From NCBI GenBank assembly GCA_964019155.1, contig OZ025241.1:22744818-22808817 (forward strand): 64,000 bases of DNA, in the 5' to 3' direction. Positions within the stretch are counted from its first letter, which is position 1, and every line of letters starts with the position of its first letter. The notes below the pieces were generated by a model. The model made no database searches. It saw nothing but the letters and a program-made list of their open reading frames with translations, and was not told where the DNA came from. The DNA is from Osedax fenrisi (Eukaryota > Annelida > Polychaeta > Sabellida > Siboglinidae). A program made the translations under genes and the position numbers. Positions 1-60,047 of this stretch are shown here, in pieces.

Positions 1-159
1 ACAAAAATGTTAACAATACATGGTCAATATACCATATTGATATGATTAAGTAAATAATGTATTAGTTACTACAGATAGTAGAAAATTAGTGGTACAAGTG
101 AGAACATGAAATAAAATAGTAAAATATTGTTTATAGCAACAGTATTCAGATATTCAAAT
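1..159. other. AT-rich upstream flank of alpha-tubulin
   Basis: No coding signal or recognisable repeat is seen. The stretch is AT-rich sequence leading into the tubulin promoter. Confidence 0.5.
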
Positions 160-161
160 AT

Positions 162-230
162 CACGTGATATTTGTTGTTATTGGTTACACCCACTAGTCT
201 ATAAAAGCCAGATCTTTGTTTGCGGAAATC
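162..230 (+). promoter_or_regulatory. Core promoter of alpha-tubulin (E-box, inverted CCAAT, TATA)
   Basis: A palindromic CACGTG E-box lies at 162-167, an ATTGG (inverted CCAAT) at 180-184 and a TATA box TCTATAAAAG at 198-207. The single-codon first exon (ATG at 307) is about 100 bp downstream, so initiation near 230 would leave a 5' UTR of roughly 75 nt. The motifs are read directly; their function is inferred from spacing. Confidence 0.6.
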
Positions 231-306
231 ATTCGTCTCCGAACTTTGTTGTGGTAATCGAATAATTTTATATTTTTTATAATAAAATCTATTCCCACTT
301 CTCAAT

Positions 307-3300
307 ATGGTTTGTATTCATATATATACGCAGCATTACATATTATTTAAACGTATTATATGATAATAACTTAATTAATATATCTAATTAATATAACAAT
401 ATAACAAGTTATATTAATCGTTTTTTTTTTCAAAATGGCGATCTCCCTTTTTAATAAATATATAAATATATTATACTTATATATATACATTAAATTATAA
501 TGTTGTAAAATCTAAACTATAGAAATATTTTAAATCTATTACATTTATTTTATTGTATGATATAATTCTATAGAATAAGATATTTATGGATTTTAATAAT
601 TTCTAGAGAAAATAAAAATGGAGTCTGATATTTTATTGATTTTTTAAATTATTAGCGTGAATGTATCTCTATCCACGTCGGACAAGCTGGAGTCCAGATT
701 GGTAACGCCTGTTGGGAGTTATACTGTCTCGAACATGGAATCCAACCAGATGGTCAGATGCCATCAGACAAAACTATTGGAGGAGGAGACGATTCTTTCA
801 ACACCTTCTTTAGTGAAACTGGAGCCGGTAAACATGTCCCCAGAGCTGTTTTCGTTGATCTTGAACCAACTGTAGTCGGTTAGTTTTCAAAATAGTAAAT
901 ATAGTTTTTTTTTTAATATATAATGTAGTATATTATATAATTTATATATTTCATATCGTGACTATATTTCCCAAATATTAAAATAAATAACGATTAGATA
1001 AACAAATACCTTATTATTTTATATTTATATTGATATATATTCTATTTTAAATAATGTTCTATATGTAGTTATAACTACAGATTTTAAAAAATACATTTAG
1101 AGAAGATGTTATATAATAACTAGAATGTCTAAATAACTATTATTTAATTTAATAGTTATATTTTGTTTTAATATATGTTTCTTATTATTCTTTGATGGTA
1201 CTTCTATTATATAATTTGATTATACATATATATAGAATATGTGCCATCAATAAAATTTTACTTTTAATATATAGTTACTTTATTTATAAAGCATAACAAT
1301 ATAATTATTATAATAATACAATTATTTCTATATGTAAAATAATCATAAATTTAAAAATGTATGCAAATTTATTTCTATTTAGACATTTTAATTATTTATG
1401 CATTTGTAACAAGCTAAATGTTATTTGCTAACTATGAGGTAGTTGTCATATTTTAGGGTACATGTCGAAAACATCCGGCATTATATTCGATTAATATCGT
1501 ATAAATTAGTAACATATATATATATATATACTGCTATATAACTGGTGTTTATAATTATAACTTATTGGCTATACAATGTACATAATAAGATGGTAACAAG
1601 TCATAAATTGTTGAAATGTTTCCAAAACGTAAATCTATCGGCGATTAATATACAGAAGGATATTCAGAAGCTATACGTAGATTATATTAAGAATATCCTT
1701 ATAATAACAATATCAAATATTTATAATATAATAATTATGAAATAAGAAAATATAATAATAATAAAATAGTACAACATATAATCCCCATGTGTAAGCATTT
1801 AACCAATATGTTATTGTGAAGGTCCTTCTAATTACAACCTAAATATGTGAATTAAATGTCACACTTCCTATTTGATTATCTTGATTCTGCCACTATAACT
1901 TTTATATATATTAAGTAATAATCACAGTTTAGTAATGAAATAAATAATAATCTTATTTTGTTGTATTTTTTTAGTAACTATTATCTTGTAATATGTTGTA
2001 TTGTATATATAAAATAAATTATGATTAAATATATTCATAAATTTTTCGTTTTTTGTTCATCTCATTAATTATTAAATTTGTTCACCTGTTTTTTTATTAT
2101 ATTTATATTTAGTGTTTTATTCTTAAATAACTATTCTTAAATCTTTAAATAAATGAATTAATTTTTAATTCGATTTACAGATGAAGTACGTACTGGTACA
2201 TACCGTCAATTGTTCCACCCCGAACAACTTATCACCGGTAAAGAAGATGCCGCTAACAATTACGCTCGTGGTCACTACACCATTGGAAAGGAAATTGTTG
2301 ATTTGGTACTTGATCGTATTCGTAAGCTTGCTGATCAATGTACTGGTCTTCAAGGTTTCTTGATCTTCCACTCTTTCGGTGGAGGTACCGGATCTGGATT
2401 CACCTCCTTGTTGATGGAACGTCTCTCCGTTGATTACGGAAAGAAATCCAAACTTGAATTCGCTATCTACCCAGCTCCTCAAGTTTCAACAGCTGTCGTC
2501 GAACCATACAACTCCATCTTAACCACTCACACAACTTTGGAACACTCCGATTGTGCATTCATGGTTGATAATGAAGCTATCTACGATATCTGCCGCCGTA
2601 ATCTCGATATTGAACGTCCCACCTACACTAACTTGAACCGTCTTATTGGACAAATTGTATCCTCAATTACTGCATCCCTCCGATTCGATGGTGCACTTAA
2701 CGTTGATTTGACTGAATTCCAGACCAATTTGGTACCATACCCACGTATCCATTTCCCATTGGCCACATATGCCCCAGTCATTTCTGCTGAGAAGGCTTAC
2801 CATGAACAACTTTCAGTTGCTGAAATCACTAATGCTTGCTTTGAGCCAGCTAACCAGATGGTTAAATGTGATCCACGTCACGGAAAATACATGGCTTGTT
2901 GCATGTTGTACCGTGGAGATGTCGTCCCAAAAGATGTTAACGCTGCCATCGCAACAATTAAAACCAAACGTACCATCCAATTCGTAGATTGGTGTCCAAC
3001 TGGTTTCAAGGTCGGTATCAACTACCAACCACCAACTGTTGTACCAGGAGGTGATTTGGCCAAGGTACAGAGAGCTGTTTGCATGTTGTCAAACACTACT
3101 GCAATTGCTGAAGCTTGGGCTCGTCTTGATCACAAATTTGATCTTATGTACGCTAAACGTGCTTTCGTACATTGGTATGTCGGAGAAGGAATGGAGGAAG
3201 GAGAATTCTCAGAAGCTCGTGAGGATTTGGCTGCTCTTGAGAAAGATTACGAGGAGGTTGGCGTTGACTCTGTAGAAGGTGAAGGCGAAGAAGAAGGTGA

Positions 3301-3310
3301 AGAATATTAA
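307..3310 (+). CDS. Alpha-tubulin (join 307-309, 656-878, 2181-3310)
   Basis: GTP-binding alpha subunit of the microtubule alpha/beta dimer. Three exons join to 1356 nt, 451 aa, the normal family length. The first exon codes only Met, followed by donor GTTTGT; the MREC start (tubulin autoregulation motif) therefore spans intron 1. Exon 2 ends in phase 1 with donor GTTAGT, and the split codon G|AT gives Asp in TVVDEVRTG. K40, the acetylation site, is present in the MPSDK loop. The GGGTGSG nucleotide loop and the catalytic Glu of DLTEFQ are intact. The acidic tail ends EEGEEY, so the C-terminal Tyr for the detyrosination cycle is kept. No frameshift is seen. The isotype cannot be assigned, so no symbol is given. 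It converges with BRAP downstream. Confidence 0.98.
310..655 (+). other. Intron 1 of alpha-tubulin
   Basis: AT-rich, with donor GTTTGT directly after the ATG and acceptor ATTATTAG before CGT GAA TGT. Nothing else is recognised. Confidence 0.85.
656..878 (+). CDS. Alpha-tubulin exon 2
   Basis: Codes residues 2-75 ([12 protein letters not shown] through LEPTVV) in frame from position 656. The T1 loop and K40 are in this exon. It ends in phase 1 at 878 with donor GTTAGT. Confidence 0.97.
879..2180 (+). other. Intron 2 of alpha-tubulin
   Basis: 1.3 kb of AT-rich sequence with short AT runs. Acceptor is CGATTTACAG at 2171-2180. No gene or complete mobile element is seen. Confidence 0.85.
2181..3310 (+). 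CDS. Alpha-tubulin exon 3
   Basis: Codes most of the GTPase domain, the intermediate domain and the C-terminal helices. It holds GGGTGSG, the [13 protein letters not shown] segment and the EEGEEY tail, with stop TAA at 3308-3310. It is a single uninterrupted exon of 1130 nt. Confidence 0.98.
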
Positions 3311-3396
3311 ATTAATATTTACCCTTGCCTTACCGCATCGAGCTTGCTTAGCAGCTTGACATTTGATTACGTTGTGCAATTCTTCTGAAATGCGCT

Positions 3397-3402
3397 AATA
3401 AA
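3397..3402 (+). terminator. Poly(A) signal of alpha-tubulin
   Basis: AATAAA 87 nt after the stop codon, a suitable position for 3'-end formation. Confidence 0.6.
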
Positions 3403-3419
3403 TGAAGACCTATAACATG

Positions 3420-4404
3420 ATTATGATTTAATAATTTTAATTACATGATAAATATACAAATAGTTTTTATGTAATATAGATTAAAGTATATATGAGTTTA
3501 TACAATAGATATGTTAATATAATAATAATTTATATATATATATATATTAAATACATAAATAATATAACTGCTTATACAAATATTGATTTTATAATAACTT
3601 TATTTCATATATACAATCTTGATGGATATTTAAATAAGATTATTTTTATAAAAATAGTATTTAGATTATGTAGATATTTAATGCATTTTATTCAATTACT
3701 TTGATAACAAATAATTTAAAATAATAATTATTTAGATTATAACTAGAAATATTTGTTTTGATAAATAACAATTATTCTCATCACGTTTAAATCGTATCTA
3801 ATTTTTAATGGAAAATAATTAACAATATAATATATTTACTTTATGGGATAAATTCATGTATGAGGATTTATATAATAGGAATATTAAGTTTTTCAATAAT
3901 GTTTCGAATGTGCTTTATTATTAAAAGTGTAGGAGTAACCTAAAGTTATAGTAGGTTAAATACAAATCCTGGTAAGATATTTTCATAATGAAAAAACTAA
4001 AATAAAAAAAATATATTTTATCAACTAAACTAACATTGTATTGTGTACAAATTTTAATTGATTATATTAAAATTCTATATACATGTTATTTATGATTTTA
4101 TATATAGTTAATTACACTTATATTTATTCAATATAATATTTAATTTTACTTACAAAATATAAAAATATATATATATTTTAGAAATATAATTTAAATACTT
4201 TTTATATTATATTATTGGGTATTCTATATGAATACTCTGGATGATTACTATATTAATTTTAAATAATGATACTAATTTCTCATAAAACTATAAATACAAG
4301 TAATTTATTATATAATATAATTTTATAATATTATACTAATAATATTCATACTATATTAATTGTGATATTTATAATTTATATCGGAATAATTAAATTATAT
4401 TAAT
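3420..4404. other. Intergenic region between convergent tubulin and BRAP
   Basis: About 1 kb of AT-rich sequence between two 3' ends. No ORF with family character and no TIR element is seen. Confidence 0.6.
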
Positions 4405-4423
4405 TTTATTATAAAAGTTTATT
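4405..4423 (-). terminator. Candidate poly(A) signals of BRAP
   Basis: On the minus strand AATAAA occurs at 4423-4418 and again at 4410-4405, just after the BRAP stop (4428-4426). In AT-rich DNA these may be chance matches. Confidence 0.35.
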
Positions 4424-4425
4424 CA

Positions 4426-32579
<28,154 letters not shown>

Positions 32580-33007
32580 ATTTCAATCCAGATTTAAATT
32601 AATGATAATTATAAAACCATCATTTAATATATCAATGATTTGAATATTGTTTACAAATAAACAAATTAAAATCGCCACCTATAGAGTTATTTGGAATTAT
32701 AGTTTACATTAGAAACGAAATATGAAATATTCGTTATGCATAATCAAAACAGTAATACTTTTAAAACATATACATTTAGCATAACATAATATTACATATT
32801 TTACCACAGTGTTAAATATATGTATTAATAGTCACTATCAAACTTTGATAACTTTGAAAGTAAGATTATATTCATATTTAAAATCATTTAATTATTATTT
32901 TCAAATACTTTTATTTAACAAAAATGATAATTTTTAGAAATAATATTTTAGAAAATAAATAATAATTATTAATATATAAAATAAGTATATATATTATTTA
33001 TTAAAAT
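32580..33007. promoter_or_regulatory. Head-to-head intergenic region, candidate bidirectional promoter
   Basis: 428 bp separate the start codons of BRAP (-) and the WD40 gene (+). It is AT-rich with no clear TATA box in a fixed position. A shared promoter is inferred from geometry only. Confidence 0.5.
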
Positions 33008-51567
<18,560 letters not shown>

Positions 51568-51784
51568 CTCCTCCTCCTCCTCGTCCCTCCCTCCCGCTCT
51601 ACTACGATGGTGTTAGCCCCGCCCACCACGCGGCTGCCACGTCGAGCATGACCATCGCGCGTGGCCAACGTTCATTGTGTGTCAACGAATATGTAAATTA
51701 TATTTCTCGAAACGCCGCCGATATATCGCTTATTTAATATCATTTATAATCTATTTTATAATATTATCTTAAATATATTCTGGT

Positions 51785-51790
51785 AATAAA
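51785..51790 (+). terminator. Poly(A) signal of the WD40 gene
   Basis: AATAAA about 220 nt after the stop, before the 3' end of the opposing gene. Confidence 0.5.
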
Positions 51791-51862
51791 TAAACGATTT
51801 TCTAGAAAACAATTTATAAGTCATTATTTTAAATATAAAACTACAAGAATCATCACCTAATC

Positions 51863-51983
51863 CTACGTTATTCCGTGTATCAAAAGACTATTCAGTTTCG
51901 CCTCGATCGCTTCGTTTTCGCTAGCGGATTTCTTGGGGAACGTCATCTTATGCTTGCGTAGCATGTACTTTCTGTGCCTTTTT
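51863..51983 (-). CDS. KEN-motif gene exon 3 (C-terminus)
   Basis: Codes KRHRKYMLRKHKMTFPKKSA then SENEAIEAKLNSLLIHGIT and stop TAG (51865-51863). Acceptor CGATATAG; the first A completes the Lys codon begun in exon 2. Confidence 0.6.
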
Positions 51984-54900
51984 CTATATCGAATAGAAAT
52001 CATTGAAGATTAATTAGGATTTGGTTGGAAAAATGAATACTAAATATATATATATATATATATATAACTATAGTTTAGTTATTACTATAAAATATAGTTT
52101 AACTATAGTATAACTATAGTTATTAGTACTGATGAAATGTCAAAGCGATAAGGTAAATATAGCTACAATGTAAGAGATGACCAATCCCCGCGTATTATAA
52201 ATAAACTATTGTAATAGATCATTCTTTCGTTTCGGTTGAATTTCTAAAGAAAACACCGATTTAGATCGCTTGATGTTATAACACGCATATAATTTAGTAA
52301 TTCATTAATACTAATCAATATTGTATACTAAATACTAATGAAATACAAACATTATATTAAATATATATATATATATATATGTAGTGATATGCATGACTTA
52401 GTATAATGCAATGATATGCATGACTAAGTATAATGCAATGATATGCATGACTGAGTTAGCGCTGACTAACGCCTCCGAGAAGTCATCAGTTAAGCGTAAT
52501 ACCTTAGTGATAAATTACCTATATATAACTAATATATGCATATACATGTATATATGCATATACCCGAATCCTCTACATATACATTTATAATAGAGCCCTC
52601 AAAGTATGCGTTTCGCGGGACTAAGTTTTTACTTAACATACGTTATTAGTTAGTCTCGCGCGCGCCGGGGGACAAACTTGTTGGGCGTCAGGGGCTGGTC
52701 GATGTCAAGATTGAGCCTGCGAACCGAAGACTTCGCCTCGCATCGACGCGGCACTTCGTATATGGTCGGGTATCGTCGAACCGGAATATCGACCTTCTTC
52801 GTGTTCTCCTTCTCCTCTTCGGCGGCCTGTTTCCGTCGCGTCTGCTCCGCGTCATCGTCCCACTGGTAGGCTTTGACGGCGTGCAGCGACATCCTTCGTC
52901 GACGTTTGCGCGTGTTTATTTCGGCGGGGTCGTGGTTGTTGTCATCGGCGATAATCTCCTCCACATCCTCCTTCTCCTTAGCCTCCTTCTTCTCAGTCTT
53001 CTTCTTCTCCTCCTCCGTACTAGTAGATTCGGTGGTTAACGCCGCGACGAAGACGGCGCGAGTAGTCTCGTTGTACGGTACGACGATGCAACGCGCGCTG
53101 GATGCCGCCGCGGGTTTAGCCGTCCTCGCCAACCGTTTCACCTTAGCGATCGGCTTGCAACCTTTGCGCTTCTTGGTCGGCTTGCGGCCTTTCCTGATGA
53201 CTGCTGTGTGCGACGTGTTATTATTTAGAATATATATGTTTGCTTAGGATATCAATCAATAAATACTACTCTAACGATAGCGCGTCGTAGCTAACTTCTC
53301 GATTAGCTAACACGATGAGTCATGATTGTGTGGCTGCCCGTTAAGCCGGCCAGTCCGCCATTATGCTCGGTATTATCATTATTATCAGTACTTCATAATT
53401 CGTCGTATAGATTATATAATATATGGCGAACAAAATTGCGAATAAAAATAAAGGAAAAAACTCTCGCTTTACCTTCAAAATGAGGTTAAAAAAAAAAAAA
53501 ATCCGTCTATTTCTGATAGAGAAATATGAATTACTATAAAGGTGACTTACTTTCACTATTTTTAAATTTATTCTATATTATTTAAATTATATTGTAAATA
53601 TACTAATATAAAATGAAACTCGGAAAGAAATCCACCATAATTGAATTCTATAAATCAGAATATATTTAAGTTGATATATTACCTACATATATACAAGTTT
53701 CTAGGAATTATTAGGCTATTTCTGTGTACAAAAATTTATCTTATTGAATATACATATTACATTGAATATATCTAGCAGTAGATTATCATAATAGGTATGA
53801 GAATGAGATTTTGTATATTAATATTATTATAATAAAATTGGTATCATTGGAAAGCATATACAATTCTATCATAGAAGTAATATTTTAGTTATTGAATATT
53901 ATATTTATTTATTGTATTCAAAAAAAAGTTATTTAAAAAAAAAATCATTTTACATATTTGGTATGAGAATGATATATTGTACATTAAAGATATTATTATA
54001 AAGTTGATATAATTGGAAAACATATAACATTATATCATAAGTCATAATTTAGATATTTAAAATGAAATATTCAGGAAATATATCAAATGCGATGTTATCA
54101 GATCCACAACCCAATATACATTTGAAAGCAGTTCAGATAATCCTGTAATTAAGAATGCAAGAGAATAATACTTTTAATAATTCAATATTTTTTAGTTCAA
54201 CATTTTAAATTGATGATCACCTTCTGGAATCAATTTTTTATTTTTATATATATATTAAGGGGTTACGCTTGATTTGAAATATGTTGAAAATTCAACGTAA
54301 ACAGAAAGGGATTTTTATTTAAATATGAGTATACTTTTATTACAATATAGAGCTTTTTTAATAAAAAATAGTATAGTATATATGTATACAATATATACTA
54401 TACTATTTTTTATTAAAAAAGCTCTATATTGTAATAAAAGTATACTTATTCATATTTAAATAAAAATCCCTTTTTTTTCATTAATATGCAAGTTTATTAT
54501 CATTTATTTGATTAATATAATATATAATATTAAATCCAAGAGGATTCTTATAGATGTATATGTTATACATTTACACTTACAATTTTAGATAAAAATAATA
54601 AATATTAAAAAGTAGTAGGCATGTGTGGTTATTAAGTGAAAAAGTAGAAACTTGAGAAAATGAAATTCAAAGTTTTTTAAATCAAATAATCATAAAAGAT
54701 TATAAAAAATTTATATATATATATTACATTTATATATATATATATAAATGACAAGTAAAATATAATGGTATATAAACAACACTGACATAATATTAATTAG
54801 TACTAATATAGAGTACTCAAATATTTATTATAATGCGATATATAAATAAATATATGTACAGAAGTTACAAAATATAAATATAAATTTATATTTATAGTAA

Positions 54901-56348
54901 TAGTTTAATAATAGTTATAAAGTATTATAAAAAATAAATAATGACTAATATAAAATAAATACAAGAATATAAAGTATTGACTATAGTCTATATACATAGA
55001 TAATTATAGAAATAATGCATTTCTAAATTTTCTATGGAAGTATCTCCTTTCAACTAATAATATCTTGTTATACACATACGTTATTTGTTTATTTATTATA
55101 TTGAATTTATCTATAATCTATGCTTAATGTAAATATAGAAATTTGTTTAGTAAAATATTTGTATACGATATCGAAATATACAAATAAATGTGACAAGTAT
55201 TTACAAAAATACCGAATATATTAATACATTTCCTGTCAATTTCAAATAATTATTATATTGATTACGCTTATAAAAACACTTTATATTGATATAAATAATC
55301 AAAAATAATTATAGAAATTTTACAAATTTATAAATAAGATATTAAACATGGATAATATGTATTAAAATGTTGTTGTTATAATACAAATATTAATCATATT
55401 TTAACTCGCGCCTCCATCCTTAAGGGTACTAGATATTATATATATATACATATATAATACTATTCTTAGAAATTAACATATATTTGACCATGTAAATTAA
55501 TAAATTGAGAAATCTTCTACGAAATGGCTGCTAAATTATTATTTTTAAATAGATAACTAAATTATATGTAATCCTTTTTATCATTATCTTTATTTGTTAT
55601 ATTTTTTTCTAAATAAATATATATTGAATTTTAATTTATATCATACTAATATCTCAGAAATGTATAATTAAATTTAATGCACATATTTTAACTAACCATA
55701 TTTGTGTGAATTATAGTATAATACTTTTTAATATAATATACATGAAATATCTAAACTGAGATTCTTTATTACAAATAACATACAAATTATTTAATAAATA
55801 AAAAGCCCATATTCTTCATAAAAAAACCGGTATTTTTTGTTTAAAAAAAAACAAACAACCCTGACTCCATATATATATATACAGTCAACTCCCTATAAGT
55901 TGGACTCGCAAGGGACCAGGATAATTGTCTAACTTAGCGAGATGTCCAACTTATCCGAGATTCATAAGATCATACTAATAAGACATGCGACGCGCAGCAT
56001 GAGTTAAAGGGTTACCAAAATGTGGAATTATGCAAAAATCAATAACATATAATATGGTATTCAATAATATTACTTACTAAAATTATAATATATTACATTA
56101 TTCAAACTAAACATTTCTGACATTTTATAAAAATTCCTACTTATCCAGTATAAAAATCATAAATTTTATATAATATGTGCCCGACTTATAGAAAATTCCG
56201 ACTTATCCGATTAATTTAACATTGATCTAGATACAAATCCAACCAAACCAACTAAATGTGTCCGACTTATTGAGAAGTCCAACTTATCCATCGTCCGACT
56301 TACCGAGAGTTGACTGTATATATAATATATTATATAATATATTATATA

Positions 56349-56438
<90 letters not shown>

Positions 56439-59400
56439 TACACAATACACATAGCATAATCAAAGATATTTTTCTTGGTATATTCAGTATATAATTAAAT
56501 ATAATATATAGGTAGTCAGTAATATCGGAGGTAATCTCGAACTACTTATTAAATGTAGTTTATTTTATAAGTATTGTATATAAATTGATATCATTTTATA
56601 TTAAGCAGGGTTCCATTATTTTCGGTAAAAACCTGTTTTTACCGGTCAAAAATGGCAAAAAGCGGTAAAAACCTATCTCTACCATGTTAATTTAAAATTT
56701 GTCAAAACATTCTATTACTCTGCTTTAATTATGCCATTTATAGTACATTTATTTTTAAAAATCCAACTGGATTTTGAATTCTGCCACCCTTATATTGTAA
56801 AATTAACAAGTTGATGTAATTGGATATATTTTATAAATGAAATAAAATCATACTGTGTTATATATTCATAAAATTACACAATGAAAATAATACTAAATAG
56901 TTATACAGTATTGTAAAAATTATTTGTAAAAACTATATTTAATTTCATATATATAAAAATAAATATTCTATTCAGTATTTATGTATATACATATATATAT
57001 AGATACATTTAATTAAATAGCATTGTATAAAATCAAATAATGAATACATTCAAATAATTTCTCAATGAAAATATTATTAGTTCTATTGTTTAATATATAT
57101 ATTGTTTTTTTTTACAGTATTAAGCCCCTGTTACACCGAAAAAGTGTGCTGATTTTTCACCGATATCGTACCGATTTTCTCTCTCATTGCTACATCCCTA
57201 CCGATATATCACCGATATCGTGACGATATCACTATTCATCATTTGTAGATATATCTAAATATTTAACGATTTCGTTACTCCGCATATCGGTGAAAAATCT
57301 GCCGCTTATTTAGTGTGAATGGGGCTTTACCTTTTACTAATGCAAAAATAAATTATTATTATATTCAATATTTTATATATATATATATATATTGACTTAT
57401 TTACTCATTTATTTCAATATCATATTATTTATTAAAAAAAATTGTTCTTTACATAGAGTCAAAATTAATAAAGGTTTTTTTTTAAATATAAAAAATCTTA
57501 TAATATTGATTTTAATGTAGTATTATTTAACTTTATAATTGTATATTATCTATTAAAAGACATATAAAATCTATAAATAATATATAATTGTAAATTATAT
57601 AGAAAATAGTAGATTTAATATAATATAGATAATATAATATTATTAATATTATATTTAATTATATAGACAACACTAGGTTTTTACCATGGTAAAAACCTGT
57701 TTTTACCGGACAGGTTATTACCGGTTATTACCATAGGCGGTAATAACCTATGGAACACTGTATTAAAGTCATCTTCTTGAAATTTCTCCACGATTGTCAT
57801 TATTCATATACATATTATATGTAACATATATAAAGGGGGTTCTCACTACCAGTATTTCCGGCAAATTGTCGGAAATATAGTAACTTTAAAACGATTTTCT
57901 ATCAAGTTGTAATGGGATACCCCCTTTAAAGTTACTATATTTCAGGCAATTTGTCGGAAAGTAAGGGGGTTTCCCATTACAATTGTAATTAACTCTATTA
58001 GATCAATCCATTCACACCTGCCCTTTATTATACACCTAAAAGCCTACATATCAACAATGTAATATATTCACTTATTTTAATCATACAATATTACTATTTT
58101 TATAAATTATATTATTTCATCGTTTTGTTTATTTATTTATCTAATTTATTTATTTATTTATCTAATTTATTTATTTATTTTTTTATTCTCATTCCATATT
58201 GTTATTCTTATATGCACCTACGAGGAGTGGCCACACCTATGATATGTGCTAATAAACCTTATTATTATCATATGTGTATTGTGCAAATATAAAAATAGTA
58301 TATCTTGTGATTTATTTAGAGGAGTAACCGAATCCACACTGTTATTTTAAATCTAATAAATTATTAGATTAGTAGTATTAGTAATATTATATACGGTTAT
58401 CTTGTGATTTATTTAGAGGAGTAACCGAATCCACACTGTTATTTTAAATCTAATAAATTATTAGATTAGTAGTATTAGTAATATTATATACGGTTATACT
58501 TGAGTGTTGCCAGTTATGGGCACGATCACGATCGTCGATCGTGATCGTGATCTTGATCGACGATCGTTTGAAAATGATCGAGTAAAATGATCGACGATCG
58601 TTAGAAAATGATCGAGTAAAATGATCGACGATCGTCAGCAACTGATCGCGATCGACGATCGTGAAAAAAATTTAAACATAATTTATATATATGTATATCA
58701 AGAAATAATAAAATAGTGGATAGGATATAGGACTAATAATAATAACGTTTATTTATGAAAATGTTGAAATACGATCAAATTAATAATAAAATAATATTAA
58801 TATAGGATATATAATGAATTTGCTTTCAATAGAACTAACAATTCAAAGTTAGTATCATTTAGTTTATTGCGTTTCGGTTTATTTATATTGGTAGCCATAG
58901 GTAGCCTACTAAACATTCTTTCCACCGGCGCGGATGATGGGAGTATAGAATTGTATTTTATGAATAACATTTTTATAATAGGGTAATTATTTAGCATATC
59001 TAAATTAGTATTTTTACTATTTATATAATTAAGTATTTCTATTTCTACCGTTGATTTAGAAGTGGATGGTCCATTATCATCAATAAAATAGAATTCATCT
59101 GAAATAGTTTCGCTTTGTTCTGGTGTAGTTATATAAACCTCATTATCTTGGATATGTCTATTAACATATTTCTTAAATGTAGATAACAACATATCTTTTT
59201 CTTCTACGTAATTACTTAACCAATTTAACTTACATTTTGGGTTATATATTGTTGCTATAATGGCACTATTGATAGGATACTCAAATGAAAAATAATCGTT
59301 AAACCTATACGTATACGTAAAGTTATAGTCCTATATAATACGACCATAGGGAAATTGACAGTTTTACTCATTTTTGGCGTAGAGACTATTATAGAGTAGA

Positions 59401-60005
59401 TAATTAAACGCATTGTTTGATCTTGCATGTCTCGCGCGGTAAAATATTACGATTACATTAGTAAAAAAGATACATTGGTATATATATATATATAAATATA
59501 TTGATATGACGGCGTGAATGGGTGAGTACTCGCGAGTACTGCGTGGATCATTAGTGGTTCATGCAGCAGCCAGGAATTCATACGCTTATACGCCTATATA
59601 ATAATATGATCGAGATCGACGATCAAAATAATTACACGATCGACGATCGGCGATCGTTAAAAAATGATAGAGTAAATAGATCGACGATCGTTAGAAAATG
59701 ATCGACGAAATTGATCGACGATCGGCGATCGTGAAAAGTCGTGATCGTGCCCATCACTGAGTGTTGCCTACTCGGAATGATGCCCCCTAATTTGGCATGA
59801 ATTCGCTATTAAGTATAATAATATATTGACTACGTAATGTACAAGTATATATTATAATCATATATTACGTTTCTTTATAACAGGATAACGATTAAAAAGA
59901 ACTAGTTGAGTTTTTATAGGCTCACTTTGGGATGTAATGCAGCTAAAAAAAGTAATCAGAACAAAACTAAACCAATAAAACCAACTAACCCACACATACT
60001 AATAA

Positions 60006-60047
<42 letters not shown>

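Noticed and set aside
2165..3275. Other-frame open frames over tubulin exon 3
   Set aside because: Shadows of the alpha-tubulin coding frame.
52678..53247. Plus-strand Ser-rich frames
   Set aside because: Shadows of the GC-rich minus-strand exon 2 of the KEN-motif gene.
53290..53345. Alternative first exon of the KEN-motif gene (ATGACTCATC or ATGGCGGAC)
   Set aside because: The first would fit phase only with a weak GTGTTA donor and a ~110-bp intron; the second meets a stop after five codons. The distant GTTAGT-donor exon was preferred, with low confidence.
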